From positions 6,295,001 through 6,359,000 of the forward strand of contig NZ_JAZHRR010000001.1 of NCBI RefSeq assembly GCF_036924515.1: 64,000 nt of DNA, given 5' to 3'. Both the position numbers and the translations under genes were made by a program. Shown piece after piece: positions 18,010-26,900 of the stretch (the stretch's first letter is position 1; each line of letters opens with the position of its first letter). This stretch comes from Bradyrhizobium sp. AZCC 1610 (GTDB lineage Bacteria > Pseudomonadota > Alphaproteobacteria > Rhizobiales > Xanthobacteraceae). Below the pieces are notes generated by a model that saw only the letters and a list, made by a program, of their open reading frames with translations, was not told the DNA's origin and did not search any database.

Positions 18010-19668
18010 CTACGGCGCCATCGACACCGGCGAGAAGTCGACGAACCAGCTCTTCGGCTGCACAAAACCCTTGACCTTCGGGCTCATCGCGCGCGGCGAG
18101 ACGTCATGGGCGACGTAGAGAAACGCCGCATCGTCCACCGAGGCCGCGTGCAGATCGGCGAGCGCCGCGTCACGCGCTGCGGGATCGAAGGTCTGGCGCG
18201 CTTTCGTCACCAGTTCGTCGAACTTGGGATTGTTGATATAGCCCCAATTGTTCGAGACCGGCGGCGCCATCGACGACTGCAGGAAGCGCACCAGCGCGAA
18301 GAACGGATCCATCGCCGCGTAAGTGACGTTGGTGGCGTTGGCGCCGTTGGCGGTCGGATCCTTGGCGCCGCGGCGCCAGTTGGTGAACAGCGTGTTCCAC
18401 TCGATGACGTCGAGCTGGACGTCGAAGTAGCATTCCGCCAGCGCCTGCTGCAGATATTCGTTCATCGGCAAAGGCTGCATCTGGCCCGATCCCGACGCCG
18501 AGGTCTGGGTCTTCACCGTCAGCTTCTTGTTCGGGCCGTAGCCTGCTTCCTGCATCAGCTTTTGGGCTGCCTTCAGGTCATACTTGATCTCGAAGGTCGG
18601 TTTTCCCCGCCAGGGATGGCCGGGCTCGAAGGTGCCGGTCGCCGGCACCATCAGGCCGGCAAGCAGGCCCTCCTTGAGGCCTTCACGATCGACGCAGAGA
18701 TTGGCGGCCTTGCGGACGCGGATATCGTTCCACGGCGAGCCTTCGACGCGCGAGAACTGCCACGGCCAGACATGCGGGGATTCGTTGGCCTTGAGCTGGA
18801 AGCCGCGCTGCTTGATTTCCTTGACCGCATCGGGTGCCGGTGCTTCCACCCAGTCGACCTGGCCGGAGAGCAATGCTGCAGTGCGGGCATTGGCCTCCGG
18901 CATCGGCAGCAGCACCATCCGGTCGACCTTGGGCACGCGGGCCTTGTCCCAATAGCCCTCGTTCTTCACGAGTTCGAGCCGTTCGCGCGGCGTGAATTTC
19001 GACATCTTCCAGGGGCCGGTGCCCGAGGCGTCCCGGGCGAACGCAGCCCACGCGGCCTGCGATTTTGCCTTGGCGTCGGCGCCTTCAGCCTTGTCATAAA
19101 ACGCCTGCCACTTGGTCGGGCTCGCCATGAACAGATTGGTCAGGTTGATCGGCAGGAAACTGTCCGGCTCCTTGGTGGTCAATTCCACCGTCATGTCGTC
19201 GATCTTGCGGGCGGAGGCCAGCGTTGGCATGCGCGAGGCGGTGACGCCGACCTGGCTGGCGTCGAACTGCGGCGCATCCTGCTTCAGCACCTTTTCGACG
19301 TTCCAGACCACGGCGTCGGCGTTGAACGGCGAGCCGTCGTGGAAGGTGACGCCGGGACGAAGCTTGAACGTCCATTTCTTCTTGTCGGCCTCGTCGACCT
19401 TCCATTCGGTTGCGAGCCCGGGGATCATGACGCTCGCCTTGTCGGCCGAGGAAAGGTCCCACAGCGTCAGGGCGTCGTACATGGTGAGGCCGGTGAAGCG
19501 GTTGCCCTCGAACCCCTGATCGGGCTGGCCGAGGGTGCGCGGAATATCCGCAGCCGTCATGCCGATCCGCAGCACCGTTTCGGCGCTTGCGAGTTGCGGC
19601 AATCCGACCACCAGCGCCGTCGCCAGCAGCCACGCGGTGGCCGTCTTCTTGGATTTCTCGTTACGCAT
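18010..19668 (-). CDS. Peptide-type ABC transporter substrate-binding protein (family 5)
   Basis: A 552-residue periplasmic SBP_bac_5 protein. A signal peptide (hydrophobic run then LASA-ET) ends near residue 29 from ATG 19668. Typical landmarks follow: KKKWTFKLRPGVTFHDG, GTGPWKMSKF and a VRKAANLCVDREG loop. ATG 19668 has AAAGGGA upstream; the first in-frame TTG at 19689 overlaps that site. It is paralogous to the divergent protein at 19873 (both begin ETV-x-R-x-G and share ADIP-x-T-x-GQPD). A perfect sigma-54 promoter sits at 19719-19735. Confidence 0.93.
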   Translation of the reverse strand: MRNEKSKKTATAWLLATALVVGLPQLASAETVLRIGMTAADIPRTLGQPDQGFEGNRFTGLTMYDALTLWDLSSADKASVMIPGLATEWKVDEADKKKWTFKLRPGVTFHDGSPFNADAVVWNVEKVLKQDAPQFDASQVGVTASRMPTLASARKIDDMTVELTTKEPDSFLPINLTNLFMASPTKWQAFYDKAEGADAKAKSQAAWAAFARDASGTGPWKMSKFTPRERLELVKNEGYWDKARVPKVDRMVLLPMPEANARTAALLSGQVDWVEAPAPDAVKEIKQRGFQLKANESPHVWPWQFSRVEGSPWNDIRVRKAANLCVDREGLKEGLLAGLMVPATGTFEPGHPWRGKPTFEIKYDLKAAQKLMQEAGYGPNKKLTVKTQTSASGSGQMQPLPMNEYLQQALAECYFDVQLDVIEWNTLFTNWRRGAKDPTANGANATNVTYAAMDPFFALVRFLQSSMAPPVSNNWGYINNPKFDELVTKARQTFDPAARDAALADLHAASVDDAAFLYVAHDVSPRAMSPKVKGFVQPKSWFVDFSPVSMAP

Positions 19669-19718
19669 ATGCAGCAATCCCTTTTTCAACTTGGGGTGAC
19701 TAATTCTTATGCAAACTT

Positions 19719-19735
19719 ATGCAACGCCTGTGCCA
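19719..19735 (-). promoter_or_regulatory. Sigma-54 (RpoN) promoter for the minus-strand binding protein
   Basis: On the minus strand the sequence reads TGGCAC-AGGCG-TTGCAT, an exact match to the -24/-12 consensus (TGGCAC, five bases, TTGC). Transcription would begin near 19709, about 40 bases before ATG 19668. The correct strand and position upstream of the gene support it. Confidence 0.8.
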
Positions 19736-19759
19736 AAGGACGCGCTTCCTTCGAGGCTA

Positions 19760-19776
19760 TGCGTTTGCGCGCGCAA
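19760..19776. promoter_or_regulatory. Palindrome between the two sigma-54 promoters (candidate activator site)
   Basis: A perfect 12-bp palindrome, TTGCGCGCGCAA, spans 19765-19776 within an imperfect TGCG/CGCA inverted repeat from 19760. It is nearly central between the two -24 elements (19735 and 19821). Sigma-54 promoters need an upstream enhancer-binding activator, so this is a candidate shared site. It does not match the NtrC consensus closely. Confidence 0.35.
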
Positions 19777-19820
19777 CTCCTTGTGAGCGCGCATACAGGA
19801 GCATGTCAGATGCCTGGTCT

Positions 19821-19837
19821 GGCACCAAGCTTGCATT
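19821..19837 (+). promoter_or_regulatory. Sigma-54 (RpoN) promoter for the plus-strand binding protein
   Basis: The sequence reads TGGCAC-CAAGC-TTGCAT, an exact -24/-12 match. The predicted start of transcription is near 19847, about 26 bases before ATG 19873. With the promoter at 19719-19735 it forms a divergent pair. Confidence 0.8.
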
Positions 19838-19872
19838 TTCCAGCTCCAACCTGCCCCGATGGAGCTTAATTC

Positions 19873-21486
19873 ATGCGCACCCGAAATTCGATGCTTCTTC
19901 CTGCCGCAACTCTGGCAGTCGGCCTGGCTCTTGGCCTGTCCGCGATTTCGGCGCAGGCGGAAACCGTTGTGCGCTACGGCATTTCGATGGCGGACATCCC
20001 GCTGACCACCGGCCAGCCGGACCGCGGCGCCGGGGCCTACCAGTTCTCGGCTTACACGATCTACGATCCCCTGGTCGCCTGGGAGATGGACGTATCAGAC
20101 CGGCCCGGCAAACTGGTGCCGGGCTTGGCCACCGAGTGGAAGATCGACGAGGCGGACAAGAAGAAATGGCGCTTTGCCTTGCGCAAGGGCGTCAAGTTCC
20201 ATGACGGCAGCAGCTTCAATGCCGACGCGGTGATCTGGAATCTCGACAAGGTGCTCAATGACAAGGCACCGCAGTTCGACAAGCGCCAGAGCGCGCAGGT
20301 GAAAACCCGCCTGCCTTCAGTGGCGAGCTACGCCAAGATCGACGATGCGACCATCGAGATCACGACCAAGGCTGTCGATTCCTTCTTCCCATACCAGATG
20401 CTGTGGTTTCTGGTGTCCAGCCCGGCGCAGTATGAAAAGCTCGGCAGGGACTGGGACAAGTTCGCCAGCCAGCCCTCCGGCACCGGGCCGTTCAGGCTGA
20501 CCAAACTGGTCCCGCGCGAACTGGCCGAGCTGACCAAGAACGCCGACTATTGGGACAAGAAGCGGATAGCGAAGGCCGACAAGATCGTACTGATTCCGAT
20601 GCCGGAAGCGCTGACGCGGACCAATGCGCTGTTGGCGGGCCAGGTCGATCTGATCGAGACGCCGGCGCCGGATGCGGTGCCGCAGCTCAAATCCGCCGGC
20701 ATGAAGATCGTCGACAACGTCACGCCGCATGTCTGGAACTATCATCTGAGCGTGCTGCCCGGCTCGCCCTGGACCGACATCCGCCTGCGCAAGGCGCTGA
20801 ACCTTGCGATCGACCGCGAGGCCGTGGTCGGCCTGATGAACGGCCTCGCAAAACCCGCCAAGGGCCAGGTCGACCCGTCGAGCCCGTGGTTCGGCAAGCC
20901 CTCCTTCGAACTCAAGTACGATGTCGCGGCCGCGAAGAAGCTGGTGCAGGAAGCCGGCTACTCGAAGGAAAAGCCGCTGAAGACGACCTTCATCATCGCG
21001 CAAGGCGGCACCGGGCAGATGTTGTCGCTGCCGATGAACGAATTTTTGCAGCAGAGCTTTAAGGAAATCGGCATCGAGATCGACTTCAAGGTGGTCGAGC
21101 TTGAGACGTTGTACACGGCATGGCGCAAGGGCGCAGCCGACGAGATGAATGCCGGCATCACCTCGAACAACATCGCCTATGTCACGTCAGACCCGCTCTA
21201 CGCGATCGTCCGCTTCTTCCACTCCGGCCAGATCGCGCCGGTCGGCGTCAACTGGGGCGGCTACAAGAACCCGAAGGTCGATGCACTGATCGACGAGGCC
21301 AAGCAAACGTTCGATGTCGCCAAGCAGGACGAGCTGTTGGCGCAGGCACACGCAGAGATCGTCGACGACGCCACGCTGGTGTGGGTGGTGCACGACACCA
21401 ACCCACACGCGCTGTCGCCGAAGGTGAAGAAGTTCGTGCAGGCGCAGCACTGGTTTCAGGACCTGACGACGATCGGGCTGGAGTAG
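19873..21486 (+). CDS. Peptide-type ABC transporter substrate-binding protein (family 5, paralogue)
   Basis: A 537-residue periplasmic SBP_bac_5 protein with a signal peptide ending at ISAQA-ET near residue 30. It keeps KKKWRFALRKGVKFHDGSS, GTGPFRLTKL and RLRKALNLAIDREAVV. It has no permease or ATPase genes of its own, so it probably feeds the transporter encoded by the divergent operon and extends its substrate range. It is driven by its own sigma-54 promoter. It is clearly a duplicate of the 18010-19668 gene, with diverged binding residues. Confidence 0.92.
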   Translation: MRTRNSMLLPAATLAVGLALGLSAISAQAETVVRYGISMADIPLTTGQPDRGAGAYQFSAYTIYDPLVAWEMDVSDRPGKLVPGLATEWKIDEADKKKWRFALRKGVKFHDGSSFNADAVIWNLDKVLNDKAPQFDKRQSAQVKTRLPSVASYAKIDDATIEITTKAVDSFFPYQMLWFLVSSPAQYEKLGRDWDKFASQPSGTGPFRLTKLVPRELAELTKNADYWDKKRIAKADKIVLIPMPEALTRTNALLAGQVDLIETPAPDAVPQLKSAGMKIVDNVTPHVWNYHLSVLPGSPWTDIRLRKALNLAIDREAVVGLMNGLAKPAKGQVDPSSPWFGKPSFELKYDVAAAKKLVQEAGYSKEKPLKTTFIIAQGGTGQMLSLPMNEFLQQSFKEIGIEIDFKVVELETLYTAWRKGAADEMNAGITSNNIAYVTSDPLYAIVRFFHSGQIAPVGVNWGGYKNPKVDALIDEAKQTFDVAKQDELLAQAHAEIVDDATLVWVVHDTNPHALSPKVKKFVQAQHWFQDLTTIGLE

Positions 21487-21519
21487 GACACAACTCGCCG
21501 TCGTCCCTGCGAAAGTCCC

Positions 21520-21605
21520 GTAGGGTGGGCAAAGGCGCGCAGCGCCGTGCCCACCATTTAACGCCCTGCTCGTGATGGTGGGCACGCTGTGCTTTGCCCA
21601 CCCTC
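21520..21605. repeat. Intergenic inverted repeat, 'GTAGGGTGGGCAAAG' family (second copy)
   Basis: The left arm GTAGGGTGGGCAAAGGCG and right arm GCTTTGCCCACCCT, with inner GTGCCCACCAT/ATGGTGGGCAC, match the element at 145-235. It lies between the converging binding-protein and cyclase genes. Confidence 0.8.
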
Positions 21606-21623
21606 CAAATCCCGCATTTGACG

Positions 21624-23852
21624 CTACTTCGTCAGCAGCGCGAAGGCGCCGTTCCAATCTTCCGGCGGCGGGTTTTCGAGGTAGCCGCGGATTCGCGCCT
21701 CGTACAAATTGTAGAGCAGCTCCAGCGAATTTGCGTCGTCGGTCTTGCGGCCGCGCGCGATTGCCGCGAGCGCGCCTTCCCAGTCGCGGTTGCGATAACA
21801 GGCGAGCATCTCGATCGTTAGATTCCGCAGGCGCTGGAAGCGGCCGGACTGCGCGGTGTCCTCGCGGCCGGCGATGGCATAGATCACCTCGGGCTCCTTC
21901 TTGCCCTTCACCATGATGAAGTCGAGTTCGAGGATCGCGAACTTTTCCTTGACCGCCAGCGCGGTCCTGGAGCCGACGATGATCGGGAATCCGTATTCCT
22001 TGGACTGCCCTTCGAGGCGCGAGGCCAGATTAACGCTATCGCCGAACACCGAATAGTTGAACTTGAGATCGGATCCCATGTTGCCGACCACGCAGATGCC
22101 GGTATTGAGCCCGATGCCGGCATTGAGCGGAATGAACGGGCGCCCCTCTTCCTTTGCCTCCTGCTCCCGCACCTGATTGAGTTGGTCGACGTGCTCCAGC
22201 ATGTCGAGCGCCGCCTCGCAGGCGTTGAGCTCGTGATCCTTGTCATCGAGCGGCGCGTTCCAGAACGCCATGATGGCGTCGCCCATATATTTGTCGATAT
22301 AGCCCTTACGCGCGAGGATCGCGTTGGTGAGCGGTGTCAGGAAGCGATTCATCAGCGCGGTGAGGCCCTGTGGATCGTTCTTGTAGGTCTCCGAGATCGA
22401 GGTGAAGCCGCGCATGTCGGAGAACATGATGGTCATCTCGCGCTCCTCGCCGCCGAGCACCAGCTTTTCAGGCGACTGCGCGAGCTGTTCGACCAGCACT
22501 GGCGACATGTATTGCGAGAAGGCGCCACGGATCTGCTTGCGCTGCGCCTGCTCGCGCACGAAGCTCGCAAAGATCAGCGTGAGATAGATCGCCGTCGTCG
22601 ACATCAGGGGGTAGGTGAAGTCGATCAAGAGCCGGTGCTGTGTGTAGAAATACACCGACGTTCCGATCAGGGCGGTCGCAAACGCTGCACCGAGGGCAAC
22701 CAGCGTGACCGGTCCGAACAGCGGCGCAAACGCGATCACGAGAAGCCCGAACAGAAGCGCGGTCGCGAACTCGATGGCGATGCCGTAGATCGGCGTCGAG
22801 ATCACCTCGCCGGTCAAGGTGGTCTCGAGCACCTGGGCGTGGATCTCCACACCAGGCATGGCGCGCGATACCGGCGTGGTCTTGATGTCATTGAGGCCGA
22901 CCGCCGAGGTGCCGATCAGCACCAGCTTGCCGGCGATCATGTCGGGCGCGACATTTTTCTCCAGCACATTGATCGCGGGGACATAGATGGAGGCGTCGTT
23001 GCGGGCATAATGAACCCAGATCTGGCCATTGTGGTCGGTTGGAATCTGAAACCCCTTGACGCCGATGCTCTTGATGCCGGCCTTTTCGGCCTTGATCAGG
23101 ATCGTGCCCGAGCCGCTGGCGACCCGCAGCATCTCGAACGTGAGCGACGGCATGGTCTGGCCCTGCGCCTGCATCATCATCGGCACCCGCCGGACGATGC
23201 CGTCGCGCTCGGGCTTGATCGTGAACAGGCCCCGCCCGGCGGCGGCGTGCTCCAGCACCGGCACATTGCGCAACAGGCCGGGGAAATCGAACATGAAGCG
23301 CTGCGGCTCCTCGCCCAGCATCGCAAGCCCGGTGACCGGCAGCGTCTTGTCGAGCGCCGTGATTTCCGCCGGCAGCCCGGATTCGCCGAGCACGACGCGG
23401 GAAGCCTTTATGGCGTCAGCAAAGACCTGGTCGTTGCTCGGAAGCGCGCGCAGCTTGGCGCGGGTTTCCGGGTCGAGATTGCGGAAGGTGTCGGCAGCAA
23501 AGGCAGGGTTGAGACGGTCGGGCTCCGAAAACACCGCGTCGAACGCGATCACCACCGCGCCGAGCCGCGTCAGTTCGGTGATGAGATCGGCGATGCGGGT
23601 GCGCGGCCATGGCCACTGCCCGAGCTTCTCCAGGCTCTTGTCGTCGATATCGACGATGGTGACCGGCCGCGCGGTCTTCTTGCGCGGGTCGATGCGCTGG
23701 AAAGCGTCAAAAGTCCTGACACGAATTTCCTCGACCGGGGCCGGATCGGCGACGCGAAGGGCGGCGAACCCGATCAGCAGCGCAAGGCACAGCAGCCGGG
23801 CATAGCCGATGCGCCGCTTGAACCACCTTCGCAATACCCGCAGTCGTTTCAT
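21624..23852 (-). CDS. CHASE2-domain adenylate/guanylate cyclase
   Basis: A 742-residue membrane sensor. After an N-terminal membrane segment (about residues 15-33) comes an extracytoplasmic CHASE2 domain (about 35-340), three membrane segments (about 350-445), then a class III cyclase domain from about 470 to 650. The metal Asp is in MTIMFSDMRGFTSISE, and the second metal/transition-state region is FGDSVNLASRLEG near 604. It should convert ATP or GTP to a cyclic nucleotide in response to a periplasmic cue. It lies 77 bases downstream of the giant FecR/VCBS gene on the same strand, so co-transcription is plausible. Confidence 0.92.
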   Translation of the reverse strand: MKRLRVLRRWFKRRIGYARLLCLALLIGFAALRVADPAPVEEIRVRTFDAFQRIDPRKKTARPVTIVDIDDKSLEKLGQWPWPRTRIADLITELTRLGAVVIAFDAVFSEPDRLNPAFAADTFRNLDPETRAKLRALPSNDQVFADAIKASRVVLGESGLPAEITALDKTLPVTGLAMLGEEPQRFMFDFPGLLRNVPVLEHAAAGRGLFTIKPERDGIVRRVPMMMQAQGQTMPSLTFEMLRVASGSGTILIKAEKAGIKSIGVKGFQIPTDHNGQIWVHYARNDASIYVPAINVLEKNVAPDMIAGKLVLIGTSAVGLNDIKTTPVSRAMPGVEIHAQVLETTLTGEVISTPIYGIAIEFATALLFGLLVIAFAPLFGPVTLVALGAAFATALIGTSVYFYTQHRLLIDFTYPLMSTTAIYLTLIFASFVREQAQRKQIRGAFSQYMSPVLVEQLAQSPEKLVLGGEEREMTIMFSDMRGFTSISETYKNDPQGLTALMNRFLTPLTNAILARKGYIDKYMGDAIMAFWNAPLDDKDHELNACEAALDMLEHVDQLNQVREQEAKEEGRPFIPLNAGIGLNTGICVVGNMGSDLKFNYSVFGDSVNLASRLEGQSKEYGFPIIVGSRTALAVKEKFAILELDFIMVKGKKEPEVIYAIAGREDTAQSGRFQRLRNLTIEMLACYRNRDWEGALAAIARGRKTDDANSLELLYNLYEARIRGYLENPPPEDWNGAFALLTK

Positions 23853-23929
23853 GCTGTCTGGATATCACGCATCGACGGATCAGGCATGCTAGATTCGCGC
23901 GCAAGGCTGCTCTACCCGACTGCCGCGGA

Positions 23930-26900
23930 TCAGATATTACCGCTGCCGCCCGGGTGAAGAATGAAGTCACTCATATGCAGGTTCGCCTTGGCGACGTTCG
24001 ACAGCAGGCCATCGAACTGTATCAACGTGTCCACGCCGGTCTGCGCGACCGCGCTGCTGGTGAGCCAGGATTGGAAGGAAGCCGCATTGTCGGGAGTGAA
24101 CGGGAGATTCGTTAGAAGATCGATCTTGTCCTGCCCGGGCAGGAAATCAGCGATCGTGTCGTTGCCCATGTGCTCGGCGAACACGAATTGGTCGGCGCCA
24201 ACCCCGCCCTTCAGGATATCGTCGTGCGCGGTCGAGAAGATCACGTCGTTGCCCGAGGTCGCAAACGACGAAAGGTTCATCGTCCCGTTGAACTGGTCTT
24301 CGACCACGGTGAACTGGATGGTGTTGATAATCGGCGCGTCGTTCTTGGCGCCTACGCTGTACACCCCACTACTGAATGCCGTCGTACCGCCTGTCGTCGA
24401 CGGCATTGCAATGATCGAGCGGGAGGTCGAGCCATCGGTGCCATCCCAGGCAACGAAGGTCAGGTGCTCGGTATCGCCGCTTCCGGAGCCGCTGAAGCGC
24501 ACGTTGTCGCCTGCGGATAGCAACAATGCCTCGCCGGGGGCCAGTTCGATCGCGATCCACTCGCCGGCCGAGATCTCATATTGCCAACTTCCCCCTGCGC
24601 TACCGTTGTCGACTCCGGTGATAGCGATGCCAGGCGGGTCGCCGTCGGGATCGCTAACCGTGAGCTTGACGTTGCCGAAGAAGAACTGACCGTCGAAGAC
24701 GGCGATCCCATTGGTGTTCGCCAACTGTGCCTGTTTTGCGGATACACCCGATTGCACGACCGGCGCGTGGTTGGCGCCCAGTACCGTCAGACTTGCGGTA
24801 TCCGAGGTCGAGGAAAAAGCCGTGGAGCCGCCCGATGACGATACATCAGCCGTCGTCCCGCTGGTTCCCGTCGTCTGATCCCACGCCACGTAAGTGAGCG
24901 TGGCCGCTCCCCCGTCCGTTCCGTCCGGGACGAACTTGACCACGTCGGTTGCAGCCAACAGCAAGGCCGATGTCGTCGATACCGCAGGGAAAGCAAAAAA
25001 GGTGTTTCCGTCCGCCGAATATTCCCAGTGACCGTTGGTGCCGGTCGTGGAAGTGATCGCGATGCCTTGCACCGCGCCTTTATCAACATCGGCAATGCTC
25101 GTTCCGACGAACGAAGCAACGGTCTGGCCGGCATTCGTAGCGTCGTCCTCCATAACCGTCGCCAGCGTCGGGTTCGATACGGTCACCACCGGCGCGTCGT
25201 TGGTGCCGGTGATGGTGACGGCGAAGGTCTTCGACGTCGCGCCGCCGTCGCCATCGTCGATCGAAATCGTGTAGGTCAGCGTTAGCGTTTCGCTCACGGC
25301 CAGATAATCGAACGCTGTCGAGGCTGCGGCGAATGACAGTTCGACCGAGCCGGACGACGAACCGGAGTTCTTGGTCACCCCGCCCGGCGTGACCAGCGCC
25401 ATCAGCGCCGCCTGGCCGAGTGCAAGGCCCGTAGTGGCACCGGTCACCACCACGCCGGTGATGTCAGCGCTGTGGCCGACATCGGCCAGGTCGACGTCTG
25501 TAAACGTCACCGGGATGGTCGCGGTCAGCGCTGAGCTATTGGTCTGCTCGGTCAGATTCTTTTGCGCGATATTGGCGATAACAGGTGCGTCCTCGGTGCC
25601 GGTAATGGTGACCTCGATCGTGCGATCGACGGTGCCTCCATTGCCGTCCTCGAGCGTAATCGTGAACTGCTCGACCTTGGTCTGGCCCTTTGCGAGATAC
25701 TCGACGGCGGAAGCCGCTACGCTGTAATTCCAGTTAATGGTGTCGCCCACGCCATCGACGGTGTCCGGGGTCACCAGGGCGGTCAGCGCCCCGAGCGCAC
25801 CCGCGGAAGCCGTGACGGTCGGACCGACATTGTGGGTATCCGTGAGATCGACGTCCGCCAGCGCAATGGTGCCGCTGTCGGTGAGATCGCCCACCGGCAC
25901 AACCAGCTCGGTCACCGCGCTGGTTACGTCCGCCGTTGCAACCACAGGGTTATCATTGGTGCCCGTGATGGTGACGACGAAGGTCTGCGTCGTCACGCCG
26001 CCGTCGCCATCGTCGATCGCAACGGTGTAGGTGAGCGTCAGGACCTCGTCCTTTGCGAGATAGTCGAACACCGTCGAACCAGCGGAGAACGCCAGCTCGA
26101 CAGAACCGGACGACGAGCCGGAATTCTTGGTCACCGCACCCGGCGTCACCAGGGCTTTCAGCGCCGCTTCGTCGAGTGCAAGGCCCGTGGTGGTGCCGGT
26201 CGCGACCGCTAGGGTGACCGTAGCACTGTGGCCGACGTCGGTCAGGTCGACGTCGGCGAACGTCACGGGGATCGTCGCAGTCAGCGCCGCGGTGTCGGCC
26301 TGCTCGGTCAGGTTCTTTTGCGCGATATCGGCCATAACAGGCGCGTCGTCGCTGCCAGTGACGGTGACGACGAAGGTCTGCGGCGTCACGCCACCATCGC
26401 CGTCGTCGATCGCGACCGTGTAGGTCAGCGTCAGGACCTCGCCCTTCGCCAGATAGTCGAACGCCGTCGAAGTGGCGGAGAACGACAGCGCGACCGAGCC
26501 GGAGGATGAGCCGGAATTCTTCGTCACCGCGCCTGGCGTCACCAGCGCGATCAGCGCGGCCTGGTCGAGCGCAAGGCCCGTGGTGGTCCCGGACGCCACC
26601 GCGCCGGTGATATCAGCGCTGTGGCCGACATCAGAAAGGTCGAGATCGGTGAAAGTGACAGATATTGTCGTTGTCAACGGCGCGGTATCGGTTTGCTCGG
26701 AGAGGCCCTGCTGCCCGATAGCCGCGATCAGTGGCGCGTCGTTGCTGCCGTCGATGGTAACGACAACGTCCTGCGACGTGACGCCGCCATGATCGTCGTC
26801 GACCTCTACGGTGTAGGTCAGCGTGACCGTCTCGCCATCGGCGAGGTAGTCGAAATAACTGTCCGGCGCCGAGAACGACCAGCTCTTCGAGCCCGGCACG

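Noticed and set aside
19707..19724. Two TTATGCAA direct repeats as an activator site
   Set aside because: The second copy is explained as the -12 element of the minus-strand sigma-54 promoter; only the first copy remains unexplained.
18007..19869. A 620-residue open frame opposite the binding protein at 18010-19668
   Set aside because: It overlaps a well-supported signal-peptide-bearing protein on the other strand and would cross both sigma-54 promoters.
22182..23957. A 591-residue frame antisense to the CHASE2 cyclase
   Set aside because: Arg/His/Glu-rich shadow composition with no recognisable domain.
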